A stretch of 64,000 nucleotides of DNA from contig JADKFC010000001.1 in assembly GCA_016717655.1 (NCBI GenBank), positions 576,283 through 640,282 on the forward strand, given 5' to 3'. Every line of letters starts with the position of its first letter. Position 1 is the first letter of the stretch. The notes below the pieces were generated by a model. It ran no database searches. It was not told where the DNA came from and saw only the letters and a list, made by a program, of their open reading frames with translations. The translations under genes were made by a program, and so were the position numbers. This document shows positions 25,029 to 33,859 of the stretch, piece by piece. Origin of the DNA: Saprospiraceae bacterium. GTDB lineage: Bacteria > Bacteroidota > Bacteroidia > Chitinophagales > Saprospiraceae.

Positions 25029-25838
25029 TTAAAAAGTAATTTTGATTTCAGTACTCTCCAACGCTGAATCGTATCTCGCCTTGACCAGCAGAGTATAATT
25101 GCCGGGTGAAAGTCGCTGCAAGGCTATATTGGGATCCTTGTCCCAACCCGACCAACTTTTATCTACACCTTCCAGCATGTGGCTGTATTCCATCAGAGAT
25201 TGATCAGCCGCATCTTTTTGGCTGAAAGAAAAGGTGAGGTTGTTTTCATCGGCAGAAAGAGTAAGCTGAGGAAGAAGGCCACCGGCATGGGCCTTCCATA
25301 GGGTGCTGTCTTTGCCATCGAGGGTGAGTACTACTTCTGTCAAAAATAAATGAGGTGCCTTTTCTCTCCTTGTAAATGAAAGGGCATCAAAAAATATAAA
25401 GCCTTTTTCGGAGGGAATGGCCACGTTGTTGGGATCGAGTGCTACCACAGAGGGAAATCCCTCATTAAACCTGCCCGTTAGATTCCGGATTACATATTTT
25501 TTATAAAGAGGCTCAAAACTTTTTTCAGGCACCAGCATACCGGTTTCTCGGCCATTGTTGAACCAGATGTTTTTGAATTCATCTTCCATCATAAATTTTA
25601 GGCCGTTGTCTAAAGCAAGATACTTTGTAAGGATAGAGTCGGCTTGCAACTGCCCATTGTCTAACACTTGAAAAACCTGTGACTGATCAGTTACCCATAG
25701 CAGGTCTCTTGCCTTGTACAACATAGGCTTGATATTGGACTTCGAAAACACCAGGGGTTTTAAGCCTTTGGTTAGTTTTTTTGTAACAATTCTTCTATGG
25801 AAAAGGCAAAGATGCCACGGTAGGGATGTGCCATCCAC
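25029..25838 (-). CDS. Middle fragment of propeller regulator: last blades and Y_Y_Y domain
   Basis: The authentic frame begins around 25782 (KKLTKGLKPLVFSKSNIKPM). It contains the remaining propeller blades (DLLWVTDQSQVFQVL, FKNIWFNNGRETGML) and a Y_Y_Y-type beta sandwich (NNLTFSFSQKDAADQSLMEY, LEGVDKSWSGWDKDPN, RLSPGNYTLLVKARYDS). The first ~18 residues are out of frame. It ends at ITF and a stop, where a five-base T run is one base too long. Together with the flanking frames it forms a single gene, 27295-24368. Confidence 0.82.
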   Translation of the reverse strand: MDGTSLPWHLCLFHRRIVTKKLTKGLKPLVFSKSNIKPMLYKARDLLWVTDQSQVFQVLDNGQLQADSILTKYLALDNGLKFMMEDEFKNIWFNNGRETGMLVPEKSFEPLYKKYVIRNLTGRFNEGFPSVVALDPNNVAIPSEKGFIFFDALSFTRREKAPHLFLTEVVLTLDGKDSTLWKAHAGGLLPQLTLSADENNLTFSFSQKDAADQSLMEYSHMLEGVDKSWSGWDKDPNIALQRLSPGNYTLLVKARYDSALESTEIKITF

Positions 25839-27295
25839 AGGGTGGATGCTTGCTGGTATAAAATACGCGAACTTTCTTTAAACCCAGCCACAGGCTCCCA
25901 TTGGTCTTTGCTGGTATTCCACAGCTGAAAGCCGGTATAATAGCCTGAAACCACATGATCGGCATCCAGGCTGACAAAGTTCCAGATGCCATTGTGTTTC
26001 AATTGAAGCTGTGCCGTTGTACCATTGATAGAAAAGGCTCCATCGTGGTGTCCCATCATCAGCTTTCCCCGGCTGGAAGTGAGGTTCCACACCTGTCCCT
26101 GACTGCCCGCTACTCGCTCGAAAGCGGTTTTTTCAGCGGGGGTGTAAAACGACTTTAGGGGTAGGGTATAGAGGCCCGTATTGGTGCCAAAATACAATCT
26201 GCCCTGGTGACTGGCAAAGGCATATCCTGTACCTTGCAATTCACCGTCAGGATATAGGTTTCTTACCGGTGAAAGCAGCTCAACCAGGTCGATGCCATTG
26301 TCGAGCCCTAGCCAGATATTTCCGGCAGGCGTACAGCGGATGCTTAAAACCGAGTTGTTTTGTAAGCCATTTTTTTTCTGAACCACATCCTGGATCCGGT
26401 GGTATTTGTCTATTACCACCAGGCCATTAAAAGAGGTTCCCAAAACGATGCTTCCGTTAGGTCCGGAATCTGCACAAAAGATGATGCTGTTTTTTAGAAG
26501 GGCATCATTTGAGGTTTTCCATGGCAGCAGATCGTTTTCAGACACGTAGAAGATGCCATTGGCAATAGTAGTAATCAAAACGGTGTCTTTACCAATGGTC
26601 ACCGCTCCGGAAATCCGCCCTTTGTCAAAACGACCAGCCCCTTTGCGGGGTACAAAACCAGTTTTGGCATAGCTGTATAGGTTGTTGTCACTGTCTTGTA
26701 GTACCAGTTCTGACTTCCATACACCCAGGTAATTCAGTTTTTTTCGACTGCTCCACAGCGATTTCAGTGTTCCATTGACAAAACCAAACACATTATCGTC
26801 GGTTCTGAAAAAAATGATGCCATCGTGGTAGATAACATCCCATACATCCTCAAAATCGGCATCCTCGGCCCTTAGTTTCTGTGATAAATTGACAAATTGA
26901 TAGGCACCTTTGTCGTTGGGGACCAAATATCCAAAACTGCCCTGCCCTCCTATATAAATGTAGCCGTTATCTCCCAACGCCAGCGATCTTACAATCGTTT
27001 CATTGGGCATTTTGTAGGTAGTCCATTGATAACCATTGAATTGTAATATCCCTCCGTTATTGGCAAACCAGGTATAACCAGTGGAATCGTACACTATGTC
27101 CCAGTTTTGTGAGCCCGCTTTATAGACATCTTTTTTATAATTAAATACCGGGGGAAAGCCCAGATTGATCACCTGTGACGATAACCCAGCTGAAGCCAGC
27201 AGAAAAATGGCTAGCAGAATAAAACATGCTCTTGGGCGGATGTAGTAGCTTAAAAAACGATGGTGCACCAAAACTTCATTGATTTGAGACGGCAA
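25772..27295 (-). CDS. Two-component-regulator-like propeller sensor, N-terminal fragment
   Basis: 507 residues: an N-terminal hydrophobic signal/anchor (ACFILLAIFLLASAGLSSQ) followed by a seven-bladed propeller of the two-component-regulator type, with repeats such as GYTWFANNGGILQFNGYQW, GYIYIGGQGSFGYLV and GNIWLGLDNGIDLV. It ends as IEELLQKN and stop; the next frame continues as KKLTKGLKPL if one A is added to the seven-base run at 25776-25782. Full gene: propeller, Y_Y_Y, membrane helix, coiled coil, LuxR HTH. In related Bacteroidota systems the periplasmic propeller senses glycan fragments (known for hybrid two-component systems), and the divergent PKD/SusCD/GH30 locus makes it a good candidate regulator of that locus. 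Confidence 0.85.
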   Translation of the reverse strand: MPSQINEVLVHHRFLSYYIRPRACFILLAIFLLASAGLSSQVINLGFPPVFNYKKDVYKAGSQNWDIVYDSTGYTWFANNGGILQFNGYQWTTYKMPNETIVRSLALGDNGYIYIGGQGSFGYLVPNDKGAYQFVNLSQKLRAEDADFEDVWDVIYHDGIIFFRTDDNVFGFVNGTLKSLWSSRKKLNYLGVWKSELVLQDSDNNLYSYAKTGFVPRKGAGRFDKGRISGAVTIGKDTVLITTIANGIFYVSENDLLPWKTSNDALLKNSIIFCADSGPNGSIVLGTSFNGLVVIDKYHRIQDVVQKKNGLQNNSVLSIRCTPAGNIWLGLDNGIDLVELLSPVRNLYPDGELQGTGYAFASHQGRLYFGTNTGLYTLPLKSFYTPAEKTAFERVAGSQGQVWNLTSSRGKLMMGHHDGAFSINGTTAQLQLKHNGIWNFVSLDADHVVSGYYTGFQLWNTSKDQWEPVAGFKESSRILYQQASTLWMAHPYRGIFAFSIEELLQKN

Positions 27296-27370
27296 TTTAA
27301 TTCATATCGTACTAATGAAGTAGGGGTAAATTATAAATGTAGTAGTATTGAAGTAGGTGAAAATGATAGG

Positions 27371-27396
27371 TTGAGGTACAGTAAGACCTATGTTTG
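27371..27396 (+). promoter_or_regulatory. Putative Bacteroidota promoter of PKD lipoprotein gene
   Basis: TATGTTTG (27389-27396) is an exact TAnnTTTG -7 element with TTG at 27371-27373 as a possible -33 element, although the 15-base spacer is a little short. It lies in the 167-base divergent gap between the propeller regulator and the PKD gene. The rest of the gap is AT-rich without visible structure. Confidence 0.45.
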
Positions 27397-27462
27397 CGTA
27401 AATAAATATTGCCAAATCGTTAATTCAACAAATTTTTTTAACTAATACAACACCTATTTAAA

Positions 27463-29223
27463 ATGAAACTTAATACCGTGTTTTCGTGGCTTTTGGTCTT
27501 TTCGGGCCTTGTTTTAGTCACTTCTTGTGGTAAAGATGACCCCATCGAGGTGATTTCTGGCTTTTCGTATAAGGCGGATGCCACCGATTTCCTCACCATC
27601 AAGTTTACCAATGCTTCTTCGAATGCGACTACCTATAGTTGGGACTTCGGTGACCAATCTGCTGTTTCGACAGAGGAGAGTCCTTCTCACAAGTATGCTG
27701 CTGTGGGTAGTTACAGTGTCAAACTGACAGCAAAAGCCAGTGATGGTACTACTGACATTTCAACACAGACAGTAACTGTAGTTGATCCAGATGCGGAACT
27801 TACCAAACTTACCGGTGCTGTTTCCAAGACCTGGAAATTATTAAGAGTCGTTTCTCCGGGCAGATGGCCTTTGGAAGTGGGTCCAATTGCCAGAGACCAG
27901 GTTTGGTGGGCACAGGGTCGTGACAATGATGAAATTGCCAGAAGACCTTGTATCATGAACGATGAGTTTATCTTCTCAAGAGACAAAGGTTATGAGTACA
28001 AAACCAATGGCGACTACTGGGCTGAAGGTGGCGTTTTTGTTCCTGCCAATGAGTGCCTTGCCGCAACAGCTGCCAACATGAAAGGCGAAGGCGGAATTGA
28101 TCTTTCTGCTTTTGGAGATGGAAAACACAAGTTTAACCTCGTCAATGGCACCAAACCTACCATTACCGTAATTGGAAAAGGAGCTTTTATTGGTCTGCCT
28201 AAGATCGGTACCGTAACAGAAGTGAAAGTACCACAGGATTCTGTGAAATTTGATATTATCAAAATTCATGATGGCGCTGTGGGTACACTTATCATTGAAT
28301 CAAAATATAAGTTTGCTGCTGCCAATCCTTCTCCAGATGCTTACTGGAGAGTGACATTGGTTCACTATGACAATCCTGCAGACGAGCCGGCTATTCCTAG
28401 TCCAAAACCATCTGCTGACTTTTCATTTGAAACTTCAGGTCTGGATGCAACATTTACCAACAAGTCTCAATACGCTACTTCCTATAGCTGGGATTTCGGT
28501 GACGGTGCTTCCTCAACTGCTCAAAATCCATCTCATTCCTATGCAAAAGGAGGTGCTTATCAGGTTAAGTTGACTGCAACCAGCAATACTGGGACTGCTA
28601 CCACTACTAAGGAGGTAACCGTTTCTGATGGTAGCTTTACCTTTGACAACCTCGTAGGCAAGGCTTGGAAAGTAAGACCTGAAGCCAATTCAATCTACGT
28701 AGGTCCTGCATTGGGAAGCAGTGAATGGTGGCAGGTACCTGCCAATTTCCTGGATGGTACATCAACAGGTACAGACGACTGGTCTTGTATGACCAACGAT
28801 GAATTTATCTTCCTGGCTGATGGTAGCTACGAGTACAAAACCAATGGCGACGCCAGAAATGATGGTTATATGGGTTCACCCAATGGCTGTTGGTCAGATG
28901 CCCAGGTTGCCACCAGCGGCAACGGTGCAGCTTTCGGCAGTGGAAAACATACCTTCACTTTTACAGCAGCAACTGGTACAGATAGACCCATCATTACCGT
29001 TAAAAACGGTGGTAACAAGGCAGCTTTCGTAGGTTTCTACAAAGGATACTATGGTGGTGAAAATACCGACAGTGCAAAAGCACCAAACGGTGGCAGCGAT
29101 ACCAATCGTTACGAAGTAATGAGTTACATCAACAGTGGTGGAAAAGAAATTTTGGTTGTTTCCGTTGACATCTCTGATGGCAAAGATGGAACTAAGGCCT
29201 GGACAATGGTGCTCCAGCGTTAA
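27463..29223 (+). CDS. Surface lipoprotein with two PKD domain modules (SusE/F-like glycan-binding candidate)
   Basis: 586 residues; lipobox LVTSCGK gives a lipid-anchored protein. The chain is an internal duplication: PKD domain (TYSWDFGDQSAVSTEESPSH, ~50-110) plus a ~170-residue module (WKLLRVVSPGRWPLEVGP, MNDEFIFSRDKGYEYKTNGD), then a second PKD domain (SYSWDFGDGASSTAQNPSH, ~330-385) plus a second module (WKVRPEANSIYVGP, MTNDEFIFLADGSYEYKTNG). The module phrase NDEFIF...YEYKTNGD is strikingly conserved between copies. No catalytic motif is evident. Placed just before SusC/SusD and GH30 enzymes, it is probably an outer-surface glycan-binding protein. A strong terminator separates it from SusC, so it is also expressed on its own. 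Confidence 0.85.
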   Translation: MKLNTVFSWLLVFSGLVLVTSCGKDDPIEVISGFSYKADATDFLTIKFTNASSNATTYSWDFGDQSAVSTEESPSHKYAAVGSYSVKLTAKASDGTTDISTQTVTVVDPDAELTKLTGAVSKTWKLLRVVSPGRWPLEVGPIARDQVWWAQGRDNDEIARRPCIMNDEFIFSRDKGYEYKTNGDYWAEGGVFVPANECLAATAANMKGEGGIDLSAFGDGKHKFNLVNGTKPTITVIGKGAFIGLPKIGTVTEVKVPQDSVKFDIIKIHDGAVGTLIIESKYKFAAANPSPDAYWRVTLVHYDNPADEPAIPSPKPSADFSFETSGLDATFTNKSQYATSYSWDFGDGASSTAQNPSHSYAKGGAYQVKLTATSNTGTATTTKEVTVSDGSFTFDNLVGKAWKVRPEANSIYVGPALGSSEWWQVPANFLDGTSTGTDDWSCMTNDEFIFLADGSYEYKTNGDARNDGYMGSPNGCWSDAQVATSGNGAAFGSGKHTFTFTAATGTDRPIITVKNGGNKAAFVGFYKGYYGGENTDSAKAPNGGSDTNRYEVMSYINSGGKEILVVSVDISDGKDGTKAWTMVLQR

Positions 29224-29237
29224 TTAATGCAATTCAG

Positions 29238-29272
29238 CCGACAGGGACATGGGTACCCTGTCGGTTTTTTTT
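29238..29272 (+). terminator. Rho-independent terminator after PKD lipoprotein gene
   Basis: Perfect stem CCGACAGGG (29238-29246) / CCCTGTCGG (29256-29264) followed by eight T. It separates the PKD gene from the SusC transcript. Confidence 0.9.
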
Positions 29273-29308
29273 ACCACCCAAATTTTACTACAATTTTACT
29301 CAAATTTG

Positions 29309-29395
29309 AAGGGTGCTAGTCGGGCCTTTGCCTTTGGACCGGGAGAAGTGGCTTTGACCGATGAAGGCTGAGTCCATACGACTTCACCCTTTTTT
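29309..29395 (+). ncRNA. Structured RNA candidate with terminator-like end, upstream of susC
   Basis: Nested pairings: AAGGGTG (29309-29315) with CACCCTT (29385-29391); GTCG (29319-29322) with CGAC (29379-29382); TGGAC (29335-29339) with GTCCA (29372-29376); and an inner CGG/CCG pair. The outer stem is followed at once by a U-run, so the RNA ends like an intrinsic terminator. Just upstream, CAAATTTG (29301-29308) differs at one position from TAnnTTTG. It could be a small RNA or an attenuator leader for susC, 29 bases before its ATG. It matches no riboswitch class I can recognise. Confidence 0.45.
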
Positions 29396-29423
29396 CTAAC
29401 CAGGACCAATAAATTCAAACTTT

Positions 29424-31754
29424 ATGTTCAGGAAATTCTTATCGTTAGCTTTTTTGTGTATTTCACTCTATAGTTTTGCACAAGTCTCAGGGACCGTGAA
29501 AGACAATAAAGGTGAACCCATGATCGGCGTATCCGTGCTGATCAAAGGCACCGATACTGGCACCGTCACCGATTTCGATGGTAAATATGAATTAAATGTT
29601 TCATCGGGCACCCTCATCTTTAGTTTTGTGGGTTACACCTCTCAGGAGATTGTGATCGATGGCAAATCGGTGGTCGATGTAGCCCTATCCGAAGAAAGCA
29701 CCCTGCTGGAAAGCGTAGTGGTGATTGGCTATGGAACCCAAAAGAAAAAAGACCTCACCTCCGCCGTGGTGGTCGTGGATGAAAAATCCATCAAAGAGCG
29801 CCCCATGGTATCAGCAGCAGAAGCCCTGCAGGGAAAGGCAGCCGGTGTACAGGTTATTCAACCTTCGGGAAAACCGGGAGGAGATATCTCTGTCAGGGTA
29901 AGAGGAGCTACCTCCGTCTTAGCCGGCAATGAACCCCTCTATGTGGTTGATGGTGTGCCCACTACCGATATCAGGGGACTCAATCCCAACGATATCGCCA
30001 CAATGACAGTATTGAAGGATGCTTCTTCCTCTTCCATCTATGGCGCCAGAGCTGCCAATGGTGTCGTACTTATCACCACTCGAAGAGGAAAGGCCAATAC
30101 AACACAGATTTCATTTAATGCATACTATGGCATTTCAAGACTCAATAAAACCATCGATGTTCTTTCAACCAGAAGGTACCGCGAACTGATGGAAGAAATT
30201 ATCCCGGGAGGCTTAGATCCAACATGGACCGCCAACACCGACTGGAACCAGGAAGTATTTGGTACAGGAACCAATCAGAGTTATCAACTATCAATGTCGG
30301 GCGGTAGCGAAAAATCACGTTACCTCTTGTCAGGCAACTACCTAAAAAGTGATGGCATCGTAAGACCTGCTTCTTTTGAAAGATATTCACTGAGGCTCAA
30401 CCTCGACAACGACGTTCGTTCGTGGTTGTCTGTTGGCACCAACATCAACGCCATCTTGTCAAACACTGAAAACACCCAGGACAATGCCAGTTCGGGCAGA
30501 GGAGGTGTCATCATGAGTGCCCTCAATACGCCGCCTTTTTTAAGAATTTACAAAACCGATGGTTCCGGCCAATATGATCCCAATCCATTCCAACCCAGCT
30601 GGGAAAACCCAGTTGCCTATATGGAAGGACCTGAACAACTGGTGCGCGACAACCGACTTTTTGGTAACACCTACCTCAATATCAACTTTGGCAAAGGACT
30701 TCAATTTAAGAGTAATTTGGGTATTGACCTGCAAACCCATCAATGGGATTACTATCTGGATCCTTTTAAAACCAATTATGGAAGAAACCAAAATGGCGTA
30801 GGCATTGCAGATAAATCCACCACTTATACCTGGCTAACAGAAAACACCCTTACCTATACAGGTAGTGCTGACAAACACCACTATACGGCTTTGGCTGGTA
30901 GCAGTGTTCAGAAGCAGGCATGGAATGATTCTTACCTGCAGGGCAATGACTTTCCGGATGACACCACTGTAAAAACCCTTAATGCGGCGAACACCATCTC
31001 TGGTTCAACCGATCGTTCTGCATGGGCCCTGGCTTCGTTTTTCGGTAGGGTTACCTATGATTATGATGGCAATTACTTGTTCTCAGCTTCATTGAGAAGA
31101 GATGGATCTTCTAAATTGGCGCACCACTGGGGTGTTATGCCTGCCTTCTCTGCTGCCTGGAGGGTTTCGTCAGCTTCCTTTATCAAAGATATTTCAGCCA
31201 TCGAAGACCTTAAAATCAGGGTAGGATGGGGTAGAAACGGAAACCAGGAAGGCATATCCAACTATGCAAGATTTGGACTTGTAAGTTATTATAGGCGTAC
31301 ACCATCATCACCTCTTTCCGGACCTGGATCTGCACAGGTGAGCTATGGCAATCCGGATCTGAAATGGGAAACCACAGACCAGACCAATTTGGGTATCGAC
31401 TTGCTGATGTTCAATGGCAGGGTGAGTTTTACAGCGGATGCCTACCTGAAAAAAACCAGCGATGTTTTGCTCGATGTTCAACTGAGCAACTCTTTGCCCA
31501 TCACAACCATCCAAACCAATGCCGGCAATATACAGAACAAAGGCATCGACCTGGCCTTGTCAACCGTCAACATGGACAGATCCATCAGATGGCAAACGGA
31601 TTTTAATATTTCTTTTAACAAAAACGAAGTAACCGACCTTAAATACACTGACGTGTACTACTTTGGTCGCATCTATTCCAACAACCAGGATGTGACCATT
31701 GTGAAAAAGGACTGCCTTTGGGAAGCTTCTTCGGTTATGTGTCTGAGGGCGTGA
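29424..31754 (+). CDS. SusC/RagA-type TonB-dependent outer-membrane transporter, N-terminal fragment
   Basis: Signal peptide (MFRKFLSLAFLCISLYSFAQ), carboxypeptidase-like domain (VSGTVKDNKGEPMIGVSVLI), TonB box region, plug (VVIGYGTQKKKDLTSAVVVV, NEPLYVVDGVPTTDIRGLNP, LKDASSSSIYGARAANGVV) and most of the barrel. At 31709 a G is missing (GAAAAAGGACTG for GAAAAAGGGACTG), so KKGLPLGSFFGY becomes KKDCLWEASS and the frame stops; the rest is in 31718-32344. Restored, the protein is ~970 residues, normal for SusC, and pairs with SusD to import oligosaccharides using TonB energy. The neighbouring GH30 enzymes suggest a beta-glucan-type substrate (inference). Confidence 0.93.
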   Translation: MFRKFLSLAFLCISLYSFAQVSGTVKDNKGEPMIGVSVLIKGTDTGTVTDFDGKYELNVSSGTLIFSFVGYTSQEIVIDGKSVVDVALSEESTLLESVVVIGYGTQKKKDLTSAVVVVDEKSIKERPMVSAAEALQGKAAGVQVIQPSGKPGGDISVRVRGATSVLAGNEPLYVVDGVPTTDIRGLNPNDIATMTVLKDASSSSIYGARAANGVVLITTRRGKANTTQISFNAYYGISRLNKTIDVLSTRRYRELMEEIIPGGLDPTWTANTDWNQEVFGTGTNQSYQLSMSGGSEKSRYLLSGNYLKSDGIVRPASFERYSLRLNLDNDVRSWLSVGTNINAILSNTENTQDNASSGRGGVIMSALNTPPFLRIYKTDGSGQYDPNPFQPSWENPVAYMEGPEQLVRDNRLFGNTYLNINFGKGLQFKSNLGIDLQTHQWDYYLDPFKTNYGRNQNGVGIADKSTTYTWLTENTLTYTGSADKHHYTALAGSSVQKQAWNDSYLQGNDFPDDTTVKTLNAANTISGSTDRSAWALASFFGRVTYDYDGNYLFSASLRRDGSSKLAHHWGVMPAFSAAWRVSSASFIKDISAIEDLKIRVGWGRNGNQEGISNYARFGLVSYYRRTPSSPLSGPGSAQVSYGNPDLKWETTDQTNLGIDLLMFNGRVSFTADAYLKKTSDVLLDVQLSNSLPITTIQTNAGNIQNKGIDLALSTVNMDRSIRWQTDFNISFNKNEVTDLKYTDVYYFGRIYSNNQDVTIVKKDCLWEASSVMCLRA

Positions 31755-32344
31755 ATCCTGAAACCGGTGACTTGATGTACAAAGATCTAAACAACAACAA
31801 TATTTTTGATCCGGGAGATCGTACCATCATTGGCAATGCACAACCTGATTTTGTATTCGGACTCACCAACAACTTTTCGTGGAAGGGCTTTGATCTCGAT
31901 ATCTTTATCCAGGGGAGCTACGGCAATGATATATTTAATGCCACTCGTATCGACCTCGAAGGTATGTTTGACAGTAAAAACCAATCCGTGTCAGTACTCA
32001 ACAGGTGGACCCCCGACAACCGCATTACAGACATGCCCAGGGCCATCGGCAATGGCAATGTAAAAAATGTATTGAACTCTACCCGATTTATCGAAGATGG
32101 TTCATACATCAGAATAAAATCATTGACCCTGGCATACAATTTTTCCGGCACTTGGTTGACGAAAGCAGGATTAAGCGCCTTGCGTTTGTATGCCACAGGT
32201 CAGAACCTGTTTACCATAACGGGCTATAGCGGTTATGATCCTGAAGTCAATGCCTTTGGCAGAAGTGCCACTGAATTGGGCATCGACTATGGTACCTATC
32301 CCCACTCAATGGTGGTGACCATGGGCGTAAAAGCAGATTTTTAA
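31718..32344 (+). CDS. SusC-type transporter, C-terminal barrel fragment
   Basis: The authentic frame opens at about 31711 (GLPLGSFFGYVSEG); the start shown is a TTG. It holds the family phrases DPGDRTIIGNAQPDFVFGLT, NNFSWKGFDLDIFIQGSYG, RFIEDGSYIRIKSLTLAYNF and the final strand VVTMGVKADF, the usual SusC ending. It is the missing C-terminus of the 29424 gene, split by one lost G. Its stop is 33 bases before susD. Confidence 0.92.
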   Translation: MGSFFGYVSEGVNPETGDLMYKDLNNNNIFDPGDRTIIGNAQPDFVFGLTNNFSWKGFDLDIFIQGSYGNDIFNATRIDLEGMFDSKNQSVSVLNRWTPDNRITDMPRAIGNGNVKNVLNSTRFIEDGSYIRIKSLTLAYNFSGTWLTKAGLSALRLYATGQNLFTITGYSGYDPEVNAFGRSATELGIDYGTYPHSMVVTMGVKADF

Positions 32345-32377
32345 CTTATTATTGAAAGCATCTATTAAATTTATACC

Positions 32378-33841
32378 ATGAAAAGATATATCTATCATTT
32401 TTTAATGATGACTTTGATGGCAGGCTTTGTCTCTTGTTCTGATTTTCTCGAATTGGAGCCCGAATCACAAAGCATAGCGGTCAACAATACAGGCACCGAC
32501 TCCATTTATTTTCACTCTGCCAACGAAGTAGAAGCAGCATTGGCAGCCGCCTATGGTGATTTTAAAAATGAATACTACCAGCTCGACTATTTTGTCAATG
32601 GCGACGCCCAGTCTGACGACGCCTATGCGGGAGGAGATAATCCTTCAAACTTCCAGCTGGATGACTACAACATTGATGCTACCAACTCCAATGTAAGCAG
32701 GGATTGGCGTTATTTGTATTCTGCTATTGGCAAGACCAACACCATCATCAATAACCTGGATGGAGATATTCCGGGACTTACGGCAGATCGTAAAAAACAA
32801 ATCATTGGAGAAGCTTCATTTATCCGTGCCTTTATGTACTTCCAGGCGACTCAGTTGTGGGGTGATGTGCCACTACAACTCACTGAGGTGAAAAGTATAT
32901 CAGCGGCAGAACTTGACAATATATATGCGATTATTTTTCCGGCCCGTAACCCTCAAGCAGATGTGTACAACCAGATTATCAAAGACCTGGAGACAGCCCT
33001 GGCCAATGTACAAACTACTGCTGCTCATAAAGGCATTGTAACCAAAGGAGCTGTCAATGCCGTTCTCGCCAAAGTATATGCTACCCGTGTACCCGCTGAT
33101 TGGAACAAGGTATTGGCCTACTGCAACGATGTGGTAGCCGGAGGATATTCCTTAATGCCCAACTACGATGATTTGTGGAACAATACTGCAGAAAACACAG
33201 CAGAATCCATCTTTGAGATCAACTACAATGGTGGGGCTTCAGATGGAAACTGGGGAGTTAAAATTTTCAGAGGATTGGATTGGAAAAAATTCAACCTGCC
33301 ATCCAATGATTTGGTAAAAGCCTTTGAAGCGGAAGGAGATGTGGTGCGAAAAAATGCCTCTGTCACTTTTCAGGATGTAAGTGGCAAATGGTCAGATGCC
33401 CACTGGCCCCAGACCCAATACCCCTTTATCAATAAGTACCGTAAATTTGACGAAGGCAGCAACCAGAATTACATATTTATTAGGTTGGCGGATATTCTGT
33501 TATTAAAAGCAGAAGCGCTTAACGAAAATGGCGATCTGGCCGGTGCCATGCAATTGGTTAATCAGATCAGGAAAAGAGCCAAACTGGCAGATACCAATGC
33601 TGCCAATAAAGACGCAGCCAGAGCCGTTATAGCCAAAGAAAGAAGATTGGAGCTGGCATTTGAAGGTCATAGATGGTACGACCTCAAACGCACCGGAAAA
33701 GCCATCGATGTAATGAACAATGCGGTGGGTCCCAATGGTGAAAACCTGGGATACAACCTTACCCAGGAAAGATTACTTTGGCCAATTCCTCAATCTGAAT
33801 TGGATAAAAACACAAAACTCTCTCAAAATCCGGGTTACTAA
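32378..33841 (+). CDS. RagB/SusD family glycan-binding lipoprotein
   Basis: 487 residues. Lipobox GFVSCSDFLELEPESQ, with the Cys followed by the SusD-typical D(F/Y)Lx. N-terminal TPR-like helices (EVEAALAAAYGDFKN, DWRYLYSAIGKTNTIINN, GEASFIRAFMYFQATQLWGD) and the C-terminal RagB domain (YIFIRLADILLLKAEALNE, RRLELAFEGHRWYDLKRTGK, LLWPIPQSELDKN). SusD caps the SusC barrel and binds the oligosaccharide. The reading frame is complete. The gap to the first GH30 gene is 18 bases, so the locus is one operon. Confidence 0.95.
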   Translation: MKRYIYHFLMMTLMAGFVSCSDFLELEPESQSIAVNNTGTDSIYFHSANEVEAALAAAYGDFKNEYYQLDYFVNGDAQSDDAYAGGDNPSNFQLDDYNIDATNSNVSRDWRYLYSAIGKTNTIINNLDGDIPGLTADRKKQIIGEASFIRAFMYFQATQLWGDVPLQLTEVKSISAAELDNIYAIIFPARNPQADVYNQIIKDLETALANVQTTAAHKGIVTKGAVNAVLAKVYATRVPADWNKVLAYCNDVVAGGYSLMPNYDDLWNNTAENTAESIFEINYNGGASDGNWGVKIFRGLDWKKFNLPSNDLVKAFEAEGDVVRKNASVTFQDVSGKWSDAHWPQTQYPFINKYRKFDEGSNQNYIFIRLADILLLKAEALNENGDLAGAMQLVNQIRKRAKLADTNAANKDAARAVIAKERRLELAFEGHRWYDLKRTGKAIDVMNNAVGPNGENLGYNLTQERLLWPIPQSELDKNTKLSQNPGY

Positions 33842-33859
33842 ACCCGATTATAAAATAGT

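Noticed and set aside
29309..29395. Known riboswitch class or tRNA-like element
   Set aside because: I find no conserved cores of TPP, cobalamin, SAM, fluoride or tRNA (no TTCGA loop); kept only as an unnamed structured RNA.
30199..30791. Minus-strand frames opposite SusC
   Set aside because: They mirror the strong SusC coding frame and show no domains.
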